Source: Rhodoblastus sp963703385 (GTDB taxonomy: Bacteria; Pseudomonadota; Alphaproteobacteria; Rhizobiales; Beijerinckiaceae). Taken from it: a DNA stretch of 64,000 bases. Below the pieces are notes generated by a model. That model was not told the DNA's origin. It worked only from the letters and a program-made list of their open reading frames with translations, and did not search any database. Shown piece after piece: positions 1-7,505 of the stretch. A program made the position numbers and the translations under genes. The stretch is taken from the NCBI GenBank assembly GCA_963703385.1, contig OY969816.1:1612001-1676000 (forward strand), given 5' to 3'. Positions within the stretch are counted from its first letter, which is position 1. Each line of letters starts with the position of its first letter.

Positions 1-116
1 ATCTTGTCGATGCCGGCGAAAATCGCGGTCGGATTGCGGATCTCGTCGGCGCGCGCCGGCGCCGCCAGCGCGCCCACGGCCGCCAGGACCGGGATGAAGG
101 AGCGGAAAAGCCTCAT
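1..116 (-). CDS. DUF2155 domain protein, N-terminal part
   Basis: This is the start of a reverse-strand gene that runs off the left edge of the window. The visible 38 residues begin with a clear signal peptide: MRLFRSF, a hydrophobic Ala-rich stretch, and an APARADEI cleavage region. The mature start, IRNPTAIFAGIDK, matches the opening of DUF2155 proteins, which are small exported proteins of unknown role found next to the NDUFA12-like gene in many alphaproteobacteria. That is exactly the position it has here, 42 bp downstream of the NDUFA12-like stop. The ATG is at 116-114. Identification rests on a short segment plus context. Confidence 0.7.
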   Translation of the reverse strand, partial: MRLFRSFIPVLAAVGALAAPARADEIRNPTAIFAGIDK

Positions 117-158
117 GTCGCGATCGAACCCCGGCGCCAGCGCGTCACAACCCGCGCG

Positions 159-566
159 TCACGCTTCGGGCGACCAGGCCTGATAATCCCCCGTGGCTTG
201 GGGGCGAATTCCGGAGGCGAGGGTCGAACCCTGCGGACGCCAGGCGTTGGGCGTGCCGGTCTGGTTGGGGACATAGGGCTTTTCCCATTCGCGCGGCTGG
301 TAATCCGTCTCGGTGGGGAGTTCGTCGGTCATATGGTGGAGCCAGCCATACCAGCCGGGCGGCACCTTGGAGCCCTCGCTTTCGCCGTTGAAGATCACCC
401 AGCGGCGGTTGAACCCGAGCGCCTTGTCGATCTCGCCATTGCGGAAGCGGTAATAGATATTGCCGAACTGGTCCTCGCCGACGCGCTCGCCATAAAGCCA
501 GGTGTGGAGCCGGGTGTTGAGCGTCTGCCCGTTCCACCAGGTGAGAAATTGAACGAGCCATTTCAT
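159..566 (-). CDS. NADH:ubiquinone oxidoreductase subunit, NDUFA12 (17.2 kDa) family
   Basis: The 135-residue protein is an accessory subunit of respiratory complex I in alphaproteobacteria and mitochondria, located at the membrane/peripheral arm interface. Family features visible are the N-terminal TWWNGQTLNTRLHTW segment, the GEDQFGNIYYR motif near residues 30-40, the RRWVIFNG stretch, and the P-P-x-W-x-x-W-L-H-H motif near residue 70 followed by a conserved WxKPYxPNxTGTPxAY-like tail. Length is normal for the family. The ATG at 566 was chosen because the conserved region begins there; the longer open frame upstream has no family similarity. It is followed by the DUF2155 gene in the usual order. 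Confidence 0.93.
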   Translation of the reverse strand: MKWLVQFLTWWNGQTLNTRLHTWLYGERVGEDQFGNIYYRFRNGEIDKALGFNRRWVIFNGESEGSKVPPGWYGWLHHMTDELPTETDYQPREWEKPYVPNQTGTPNAWRPQGSTLASGIRPQATGDYQAWSPEA

Positions 567-707
567 CGCGTTGATCCCGTTTTCGCCCCGCCGACCACAA
601 GTCGCGCGGAATATGGCCGCGTCGCGACCTTCTGTCCAGTCGTTCCTTGTTCTATCGTGGCGCCGCGCCGAGGCCGGACGCCGTTTCCGGCCCGATGGAG
701 AATCTAA

Positions 708-1064
708 ATGGTCGCCGCTTTCGCCGGCATACTGGCCTGCCAATTGGCTGGGGAATTCCTCGTCCACGCCTTCGCCCTTCCCCTGCCCGGCCCGGTGCTC
801 GGCATGTTCCTGCTGTTCGCCATCCTCGTGGTGCGCGGCGGCAAGCGCGCGGGCGCCGTTCCGGCAAAGCTCGGCGGCGCCGCCGACGGCCTGCTCGGCC
901 ATCTCTCCCTGCTGTTCGTGCCGGCCTCGGTCGGGCTGATGCGCTATCTCGACGCCCTCGCCGCCAACGCCATGACCGTGATTGTCGCGGTCGCCCTCTC
1001 CACCGCCCTCGCCCAGGCCGCGACCGCCGTCACCTTCCGCCTGCTCGCGCGGAGCAAGCCATGA
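708..1064 (+). CDS. lrgA: CidA/LrgA family membrane protein
   Basis: A 118-residue, four-helix integral inner-membrane protein of the CidA/LrgA (holin-like) family, which works together with LrgB in murein hydrolase control or small carboxylate export. The conserved core LPGPVLGMFLL lies near residues 26-36, followed by GLLGHLSLLFVPASVGLM near residues 63-80. GGAG sits seven bases before the ATG at 708. The stop codon overlaps the start of lrgB in an ATGA arrangement, so the two genes are translationally coupled. Which physiological role applies here cannot be told from sequence. Confidence 0.9.
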   Translation: MVAAFAGILACQLAGEFLVHAFALPLPGPVLGMFLLFAILVVRGGKRAGAVPAKLGGAADGLLGHLSLLFVPASVGLMRYLDALAANAMTVIVAVALSTALAQAATAVTFRLLARSKP

Positions 1065-1795
1065 TCCCCACGCTGCTCAAGCCCCACCCCGAAGTCTGGG
1101 TCTATCTCGCCGCCAGCCCGCTGTCCTGGCTGACGCTGACTCTCGTGGCTTACCTCGTCGCCGACCGGATCTCGATCGCCTGCAACCGCCACCCGGCGGC
1201 CAATCTCGTCGCCATGGCGGCGATTTTCATCATCCTGGCGCTGAAAGCGACCGGGACCAGCTACGAAACCTATTTCGCCGGCGCCCAGTTCATCCATTTC
1301 CTGCTCGGCCCGGCGACCGTCGCCCTCGCCGTGCCGCTCTACCGCAATCTCGAGCGGGTGCGGGCCACGGCCTGGCCGATCGCGGCCGCGCTCTGCGTCG
1401 GCTCGCTGGTCGCCATCGCGAGCGCGGTGGGAATCGCCAGGCTTCTCGGCGCGCCGCATGAAATCGTGGCGTCGCTGGCGCCGAAATCGGTGACCTCGCC
1501 CATCGCCATGGGGCTTTCCGAAAAACTCGGCGGCGCGCCTTTCCTCACCGCCGCCCTGGTGATCGCGACCGGCGTGTTCGGCGCCATCATCCTCACGCCC
1601 CTGATGCGCGCGCTGCGAATCACCGATCCGGCCGCCGTCGGCATGGCGGCAGGGCTCGCCTCGCATGGCGTCGGCGCCGCCCGCGCCTTCCAGATTGATT
1701 CGACCGCGGGGGCTTTCGCGGGGATCGCCATGGGCCTCAACGGCGCCCTCACCAGCATAATTCTTCCGCTTCTCAGACCCTTGCTCGGATTGTGA
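1061..1795 (+). CDS. lrgB: LrgB/CidB family membrane protein
   Basis: A 244-residue polytopic membrane protein of the LrgB family, partner of the preceding LrgA. The signature LAPKSVTSPIAMGLSEKLGG is present near residues 145-165, and a Gly/Ala-rich GLASHGVGAARAF segment follows near residue 205, as in the family. It starts at the ATG inside the ATGA overlap with lrgA. Nothing more is cotranscribed: about 440 bp of non-coding sequence follows before nrdJ. Confidence 0.92.
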   Translation: MIPTLLKPHPEVWVYLAASPLSWLTLTLVAYLVADRISIACNRHPAANLVAMAAIFIILALKATGTSYETYFAGAQFIHFLLGPATVALAVPLYRNLERVRATAWPIAAALCVGSLVAIASAVGIARLLGAPHEIVASLAPKSVTSPIAMGLSEKLGGAPFLTAALVIATGVFGAIILTPLMRALRITDPAAVGMAAGLASHGVGAARAFQIDSTAGAFAGIAMGLNGALTSIILPLLRPLLGL

Positions 1796-2233
1796 ATGGG
1801 GCGAATTTGTGGCTGCGCCAAGGCGCGGGCGATTGCAAATTCTTTCTTAAGATTCGGTTGAAATTGTCCCCGTAATCCTCAAATTGTAGTGGTTGAGTGG
1901 AAAAGCGACGCAATATCTTGACGTCTGTCACGAGCTGGATTTAACTCAAGACATCCCGGCGCCGTCGCCGGCCGCCTCGACGTTCAGGGTTTTAGCCCGA
2001 TCTCGACGAGAGGCGCGCCGCCCAACGGCCCGCCGGGGAGTGACGAGCGCGCGCCCCAAAACCGCGTTCCCGCGCTGCTTTCATATTCATGTCGCGTGAC
2101 AAAGGCGTTCGTCTCGTCCGGCCGGGGGCTTCCCCCGGATCGACGTTTCATGCGGCGCATTCGCCCATGCGCGCGGGTTCACGAATTTGGGCAAGCTATT
2201 GAAAAGCGTCGCGGCAGACGCAAATCGGGGGAT
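1796..2233. other. Intergenic region upstream of nrdJ
   Basis: About 440 bp between lrgB and nrdJ without a supported gene. The only structure I can support is the paired NrdR-like motif listed separately. I searched by eye for a cobalamin riboswitch, which would be plausible before a B12-dependent reductase, and saw no B12-box core (GCCACTG). Open frames here lack recognisable similarity. Confidence 0.6.
1877..1923. promoter_or_regulatory. Candidate tandem NrdR boxes upstream of nrdJ
   Basis: Two motifs resemble the NrdR consensus acaCWATATMTWGtgt. The second core, CAATATCTTG at 1911-1920, fits all ten core positions. The first, CAAATTGTAG at 1880-1889, fits seven of ten and continues with TG. 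Their cores are offset by exactly 31 bp, the three-helical-turn spacing known for NrdR box pairs. They lie about 310-350 bp before the nrdJ ATG, so the promoter would be far upstream of the coding start. NrdR is the ATP/dATP-sensing repressor of ribonucleotide reductase genes. Confidence 0.65.
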
Positions 2234-5200
2234 ATGATGCGGATCGAGCGGTTTTACACCAAGGCGGGACAATCTCCTTATCAGACGATCGAATTCCGGG
2301 AGACCAAGAGCGAAATCCGCAATCCCGACGGTTCGACCGTTTTTTCCCAGAACGGGATCGAGGTCCCCGCCGCCTGGAGCCAGGTCGCTTGCGACGTGCT
2401 GGCGCAAAAATATTTCCGCAAGGCCGGGGTCCCCGCCCGGCTCAAGCGCGTCGAGGAAAATTCCGTCCCCTCCTTCCTGTGGCGCTCGGTCCCCGACGAG
2501 GAGGCCCTGGCCCAACTCCCCGAAAAGGAGCGCTTCGGCGGCGAGATTTCGGCCAAGCAGGTGTTCGACCGCCTCGCCGGCGCCTGGACTTTTTGGGGCG
2601 CCAAGGGCGGCTATTTCGATACGGAACAAGACGCCCAGGCTTTCTTCGACGAGATGCGCTTCATGCTGGCGCGCCAGATCGCCGCGCCCAATTCGCCGCA
2701 ATGGTTCAACACCGGCCTGCACTGGGCCTATGGCATTGACGGCCCCGGCCAGGGCCATTTCTTCGTCGAACACGACACCGGCGTGCTCAAGGCCTCCAAG
2801 TCCGCCTATGAGCATCCCCAGCCCCACGCCTGTTTCATCCAGTCGGTCAAGGACGACCTGGTCAACGAGGGCGGCATCATGGACCTGTGGGTGCGCGAGG
2901 CGCGCCTGTTCAAATACGGCTCCGGCACCGGCGCCAATTTCTCGTCGCTGCGCTCGGAAAACGAAAGGCTTTCCGGCGGCGGCAAATCCTCCGGCCTGAT
3001 GTCCTTCCTGAAAATCGGCGACCGCGCCGCCGGCGCGATCAAGTCGGGCGGCACCACCCGCCGCGCCGCCAAAATGGTGGTGGTGGACGTCGATCATCCC
3101 GACATCGAAGCCTTCATCGACTGGAAGGTGCGCGAGGAGGAAAAGGTCGCGGCGCTGGTCGCGGGCTCGAAAATCCTGCGCAAGCATATGAAGGCGGTGT
3201 TCAAGGCCGCGGTGAATTGCGAGGGCTCGGGCGACGATTGCTTCAACCCGGAAAAAAACCCCGCCTTGAAACGCGAGATCAAGCTCGCCCGCCGCGCCCA
3301 ATGCCCGGACAGTTTTATCAAGCGCGTGATCCAATACGCCAAACAGGGTTTCCGCGATTTCGACCTGCCCGAATATGACACCGACTGGCAGTCGGAAGCC
3401 TATCTGACCGTCTCCGGCCAGAACTCCAACAATTCGGTGCGCGTCACCGACGGTTTTTTGCGCGCGGTCGAGCAGGATGGGCCGTGGAATCTAAACCGCC
3501 GCACCGACGGCAAGGCCGCCAAGACGGTCCAGGCCCGCGCGTTGTGGGAAAAGATCGGCTATGCCGCCTGGGCCTCGGCCGATCCCGGCCTGCAATTCCA
3601 CACCACGATCAACGACTGGCACACCTGCCCGGCGGGCGGCGAAATCCGCGCCTCCAATCCGTGCTCCGAATATATGTTTCTGGACGACACGGCGTGCAAT
3701 CTCGCTTCGCTGAACCTGTTGCAGTTCCGCGATCCGGAGACAAAAAAGTTCGATGTCGCCGCTTACGAGCACGCGGTGCGGCTGTGGACCATCGTGCTGG
3801 AAATCTCGGTGCTGATGGCGCAATTCCCCTCGCGCGCCATCGCCCAGCTCTCCTATGACTACCGCACGCTGGGCCTCGGCTTCGCCAATATCGGCGGCCT
3901 GCTGATGTCTTCGGGCCTTGCTTACGACTCGCCCGAAGGGCGGTCGCTTTGCGGCGCGCTGTCCGCCATCATGACCGGCGTGTGCTATGCGACCTCGGCG
4001 GAAATGGCGAAAGAGCGCGGCGCCTTCGTGCGCTATGTGGAAAATTCCGGCGCCATGCTGCGGGTGATCCGCAACCATCGCCGCGCCGCCCATGGCCTTT
4101 CCGAGGATTATGAGGGCCTTGCGGTGACGCCGGCGCCACTCGACGCAGCGAGTTGCCCCGACCAGGACCTGATCGTCCATGCCCGCGCGGCCTGGGACAA
4201 GGCGTTGGAACTGGGCGAAAAGCACGGCTATCGCAACGCCCAGGTGAGCGTGGTCGCCCCGACCGGCACCATCGGCCTGGTGATGGATTGCGACACCACC
4301 GGCATCGAGCCCGATTTCGCTTTGGTGAAATTCAAGAAACTGGCGGGCGGCGGCTATTTCAAGATCATCAACCGCGCCGTGCCGGAGGGCTTAAGGGCGC
4401 TGGGCTATGGCGAAGCCCAGCTCGCCGAGATCGAGGCTTTCGCGGTTGGCCACGGCAGCCTGAAACAGGCGCCCGGGATCAACGAGACGACGCTGGCCGC
4501 CAAAGGCTTTTCGCCGGAAAAACTGGCCGAGATCGCCAAGGCTTTGCCGGGAACTTTCGATATCAAATTCGTCTTCAACAAATTCGGCCTCGGCTCGGAT
4601 TATCTGGTCAACGAGCTCAAAATCCCGGCGGAAAAGCTCGACGACCCGAGTTTCGAACTGCTCGCTTTCCTCGGCTTCACCAGGGGAGAGATCGAGGCGG
4701 CCAATATCCACGTCTGCGGCGCGATGACGCTTGAGGGCGCGCCGCATCTTAAAAACGAACACCTCCCGGTGTTCGACTGCGCCAATCCTTGCGGGCGCAC
4801 CGGAAAACGCTACCTCTCGGTCGAGAGCCACATCCGCATGATGGCGGCGTCGCAGCCTTTCATTTCGGGCGCGATCTCGAAAACCATCAACATGCCGAAC
4901 GACGCCACGGTCGAGGATTGCAAGGCGGCCTATCTGCTGTCCTGGCGCCTCGCGATCAAGGCCAACGCGCTCTATCGCGACGGCTCCAAACTGTCGCAGC
5001 CGCTCAGTTCCCAGCTCATCGCCGATGACGACGAGGAGGACGAGGACGCTTTTGACGCCTTCATGGCCCAAAGCCATCCCGCGCGAACGAGTCAGGTGGC
5101 CGAACGCATCGTCGAACGGGTGATCGAGCGCATCGAGCGGCGCCGCGAGCGCGAAAAACTGCCCGACCGCCGCAAGGGCTATACCCAAAAAGCGGTGGTC

Positions 5201-5941
5201 GGCGGCCACAAGGTTTATCTGCGCACCGGCGAATATGTCGACGGCCGCATCGGCGAGATTTTTATCGACATGCACAAGGAGGGCGCCGCCTTCCGCAGCC
5301 TGATGAACAATTTCGCCATCGCCATTTCGGTCGGCCTGCAATATGGCGTGCCGCTCGAGGAATATGTCGACGCCTTCACTTTTACCCGCTTCGAGCCGGC
5401 GGGTTTTGTCCAGGGCAATGACGCGATCAAGAACGCCACCTCGATCCTCGATTACATTTTCCGCGAGCTGGCGATTTCCTATCTCGGCCGCAACGATCTC
5501 GCCCATGTCGACCCGTCCGACATCGGCCATTCGGCGCTGGGCAAGGGCGAGGACCAGGGCCGCGCGCCGCAGGGCAACCAGCCCTCGCCCACCTCGCGGC
5601 TGGTTTCGCGCGGTTTTGTCCGCTCGAAAGCCGACAAGCTGATGCTGGTCCAGAGCAGCGCCCCCGAACCGGCGCGCGCGCCGACCATCGCGGTGGTCAG
5701 CGTCGGCGCCACGGCGCTGAAACCCGGCGCCCTCACCGAGCCGACCAGCCCCAGCGTGCTCGACACCCTGACCTGGACCCCGCCGACAAAACTCCCCGAC
5801 GACGCCCTCGACCGCAGAGCCGAAGCGCGGATGAAAGGCTATATCGGCGAGGCCTGTCCGGAATGCGCAAATTTTACGCTGGTGCGGAATGGGACGTGTT
5901 TGAAGTGCGACACGTGCGGGGCGACCACTGGGTGTAGTTGA
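2234..5941 (+). CDS. nrdJ: Vitamin B12-dependent (class II) ribonucleotide reductase
   Basis: Reduces ribonucleotides to deoxyribonucleotides using adenosylcobalamin to generate the thiyl radical. The protein is 1235 residues, the long alphaproteobacterial form. Visible features are the finger-loop NPCSE motif with its radical-type cysteine near residue 477, the ATP-cone-free N-terminus starting MMRIERFYTK, the PTGTIGLVMDCDTTGIEPD region near residue 675, a late GVPLEEYVDAFTFTRFEPAG segment, and a C-terminal zinc ribbon (CPEC...CLKC/CDTC). The start at 2234 (or the next ATG, 2237) is preceded by a GGGG tract; the open frame to 2096 adds unrelated residues. A perfect-stem terminator follows, and NrdR-like boxes lie upstream. 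Confidence 0.97.
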   Translation: MMRIERFYTKAGQSPYQTIEFRETKSEIRNPDGSTVFSQNGIEVPAAWSQVACDVLAQKYFRKAGVPARLKRVEENSVPSFLWRSVPDEEALAQLPEKERFGGEISAKQVFDRLAGAWTFWGAKGGYFDTEQDAQAFFDEMRFMLARQIAAPNSPQWFNTGLHWAYGIDGPGQGHFFVEHDTGVLKASKSAYEHPQPHACFIQSVKDDLVNEGGIMDLWVREARLFKYGSGTGANFSSLRSENERLSGGGKSSGLMSFLKIGDRAAGAIKSGGTTRRAAKMVVVDVDHPDIEAFIDWKVREEEKVAALVAGSKILRKHMKAVFKAAVNCEGSGDDCFNPEKNPALKREIKLARRAQCPDSFIKRVIQYAKQGFRDFDLPEYDTDWQSEAYLTVSGQNSNNSVRVTDGFLRAVEQDGPWNLNRRTDGKAAKTVQARALWEKIGYAAWASADPGLQFHTTINDWHTCPAGGEIRASNPCSEYMFLDDTACNLASLNLLQFRDPETKKFDVAAYEHAVRLWTIVLEISVLMAQFPSRAIAQLSYDYRTLGLGFANIGGLLMSSGLAYDSPEGRSLCGALSAIMTGVCYATSAEMAKERGAFVRYVENSGAMLRVIRNHRRAAHGLSEDYEGLAVTPAPLDAASCPDQDLIVHARAAWDKALELGEKHGYRNAQVSVVAPTGTIGLVMDCDTTGIEPDFALVKFKKLAGGGYFKIINRAVPEGLRALGYGEAQLAEIEAFAVGHGSLKQAPGINETTLAAKGFSPEKLAEIAKALPGTFDIKFVFNKFGLGSDYLVNELKIPAEKLDDPSFELLAFLGFTRGEIEAANIHVCGAMTLEGAPHLKNEHLPVFDCANPCGRTGKRYLSVESHIRMMAASQPFISGAISKTINMPNDATVEDCKAAYLLSWRLAIKANALYRDGSKLSQPLSSQLIADDDEEDEDAFDAFMAQSHPARTSQVAERIVERVIERIERRREREKLPDRRKGYTQKAVVGGHKVYLRTGEYVDGRIGEIFIDMHKEGAAFRSLMNNFAIAISVGLQYGVPLEEYVDAFTFTRFEPAGFVQGNDAIKNATSILDYIFRELAISYLGRNDLAHVDPSDIGHSALGKGEDQGRAPQGNQPSPTSRLVSRGFVRSKADKLMLVQSSAPEPARAPTIAVVSVGATALKPGALTEPTSPSVLDTLTWTPPTKLPDDALDRRAEARMKGYIGEACPECANFTLVRNGTCLKCDTCGATTGCS

Positions 5942-5956
5942 GGGTTTGGAATTGGG

Positions 5957-5985
5957 GCGGCGGGCAAGAGCCCGCCGCTTTCGTT
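5957..5985 (+). terminator. Intrinsic terminator of nrdJ
   Basis: A perfect 9-bp stem, GCGGCGGGC at 5957-5965 with GCCCGCCGC at 5970-5978, closes a four-base AAGA loop and is followed by TTTCGTT. It begins 16 bases past the nrdJ stop. It also marks the left boundary of the AT-richer island. Confidence 0.9.
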
Positions 5986-6066
5986 ATCAACACACCCAGA
6001 GGTAAACCGAAAAACCCTCATTTTTATCGCATCACCTATACGCTATTTGCTGATGAGCTACTTCAG

Positions 6067-6231
6067 ATGACAAAACTAGATGCTCACTTTTTTGCCTATC
6101 CGAGCCAACCGGATGACTTGGCCGAAACGATTGACGCGGCCATTCGCCGTGTGAATACAGATGGACGAATTGATATATTACCGTGGAAGGAAATGGGTAC
6201 CTTTGGTACACCGATACACGACCGGGTACGT
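6067..6231 (+). pseudogene. 5' fragment of IS-split putative defence gene
   Basis: Codons 1-55 of a gene that continues at 7506 after a 1265-bp insertion. The start ATG at 6067 gives MTKLDAHFFAYPSQPDDLAE, followed by an ILPWKEMGTFGTPIHDRVR stretch. This is the first half of a nucleoside 2-deoxyribosyltransferase/TIR-like module, with a conserved helix and a polar loop before the insertion. Reading into the IS adds eight residues and then a stop at 6256-6258. Joining 6231 directly to 7506 keeps the frame (RVR then NSIKSS). The Shine-Dalgarno site is weak, so the exact start is less certain than the frame. Confidence 0.85.
6223..6231. repeat. Target-site duplication, left copy (IS4-type)
   Basis: CGGGTACGT, nine bases, immediately left of the IS end at 6232. 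The identical sequence follows the right IS end at 7497-7505. In the uninterrupted gene this would occur once and encode the RVR of PIHDRVRNSIK. Confidence 0.93.
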
Positions 6232-7496
6232 CTCATGAATCCCCTCATTTTTGCGTGACTCTAAAAAGCCCGAATTTGGGATTCTTCCGAGCGGCGTGAC
6301 GGAGAATCTGCCGGTTGGGGAGAGCGATGCGCGCGCCGAAGGAGCGATTTGATTTTGTTCATGAATTTGTGAGCCGCGTCTTTGTTGACGACCTGCACGC
6401 CAAACGCATTCTGTCTTTGGCGAATGGGACGCTTGGAGTGATGACGGGGGCGGCTCTCGCGGTTAGCCTGATCGGACAGGCGTTGGCGACGGCGCGCGGA
6501 CTGATCGCGAAGTCGGCGATCAAGCAGGTCGACCGGCTGCTGAGCAACGCGGGCGTGGCTCCTTGGGAGTTGTTCGGGTCGTGGGTTCCCGAAGTCGTTG
6601 GAGCGCGGCGCGACATCGTCGTGGCGATGGACTGGACGGATTTCGATCCCGACAATCAGTCCACGCTCGCGCTGCATCTCGTCACGCGCCACGGAAGAGC
6701 CACGCCGCTGCTTTGGCTGACCGTCGACAAGGACGAATTGAAGGACCAGCGCAACGATTTCGAGGATTTGTGCCTGTCCCGGCTGAAGGCGCTGCTGCCC
6801 GAGGGCGTGACGGCGACGATTCTGGCCGATCGCGGCTTTGGCGATATCAAACTATTCGAATTCCTGGGCAGCCTTGGCTTTCAATATGTCATCCGCTTTC
6901 GCGGCAACATCCACGTCAGCGCAGCCGATGGCGAAACCCGGTTGGCCGCCGATTGGGTCGGCAAGGGCGGGCGAGCGCGAAAACTGCGCGACGCCGAAGT
7001 GTCCGCCGCCCGCCAAAGGGTTGGGGCGGTCGTATGCGTGAAGGCCGCGGGCATGAAGGAGGCCTGGCATCTGGCCGCCAGCGGCGGCGCGCTCTCCGCG
7101 CCGCAGATCATCAAGCTTTATTCCAAACGCTGGACCATCGAGCCCAGCTTTCGAGACAGCAAGGATTTGCGCTTTGGAATGGGCATGAACGCGCTGAGGA
7201 TCGACGATCCGCAACGCCGCGACCGCCTCTTGCTCCTCAACGCCTTCGCCATCCTGCTGCTGACGCTCTTGGGCGCCGCCGGCGAAAGCCTCGGAATGGA
7301 CCGGCAACTGAGAACCAGCACCGTCAAGCGCCGCGTCCATTCCCTTTTCCGACAAGGCTGCCTGCTCTATGACCTGATCCCCAACATGCCGGAGAAGAGA
7401 CTCCGGCCCCTCATCGAGCGATACCAGGATCTCCTACGCCAAAGCTCTGCTTTCTCCGACGCTTTCGGGGTCATTTAAAATGAGGGGATACGTGAG
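6232..7496 (+). mobile_element. IS4-family insertion sequence, complete, 1265 bp
   Basis: The ends form 20-bp imperfect inverted repeats: CTCATGAATCCCCTCATTTT on the left, and CTCACGTATCCCCTCATTTT as the reverse complement of the right end (18 of 20 identical). Nine-base direct repeats (CGGGTACGT) flank it at 6223-6231 and 7497-7505. It holds one intact transposase gene in the same orientation as the gene it interrupts. Both ends, the intact frame and the perfect duplication point to a fairly recent insertion. Confidence 0.93.
6327..7478 (+). CDS. IS4-family DDE transposase
   Basis: A 383-residue transposase. First catalytic Asp is in VAMDWTDFD near residue 97, the second in TILADRGFGD near residue 168. 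The IS4 signature Y-(2)-R-(3)-E-(6)-K is visible as YSKRWTIEPSFRDSK near residue 265. The ATG at 6327 was preferred over the in-frame TTG at 6315. The TAA stop at 7476-7478 lies in the same frame as the downstream half of the interrupted defence gene, so only this codon separates the two frames. Confidence 0.92.
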   Translation: MRAPKERFDFVHEFVSRVFVDDLHAKRILSLANGTLGVMTGAALAVSLIGQALATARGLIAKSAIKQVDRLLSNAGVAPWELFGSWVPEVVGARRDIVVAMDWTDFDPDNQSTLALHLVTRHGRATPLLWLTVDKDELKDQRNDFEDLCLSRLKALLPEGVTATILADRGFGDIKLFEFLGSLGFQYVIRFRGNIHVSAADGETRLAADWVGKGGRARKLRDAEVSAARQRVGAVVCVKAAGMKEAWHLAASGGALSAPQIIKLYSKRWTIEPSFRDSKDLRFGMGMNALRIDDPQRRDRLLLLNAFAILLLTLLGAAGESLGMDRQLRTSTVKRRVHSLFRQGCLLYDLIPNMPEKRLRPLIERYQDLLRQSSAFSDAFGVI

Positions 7497-7505
7497 CGGG
7501 TACGT
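7497..7505. repeat. Target-site duplication, right copy (IS4-type)
   Basis: CGGGTACGT directly after the right inverted repeat; identical to 6223-6231. Confidence 0.93.

Noticed and set aside
1796..2233. Possible cobalamin riboswitch before nrdJ
   Set aside because: No B12-box core or matching helices seen; the NrdR-type motif is better supported.
6241..7490. First reading of the IS4 ends as CCCCTCATTTT/AAAATGAGGGG with no target duplication
   Set aside because: The repeats extend nine bases outward on each side; with the longer ends a perfect 9-bp duplication appears.
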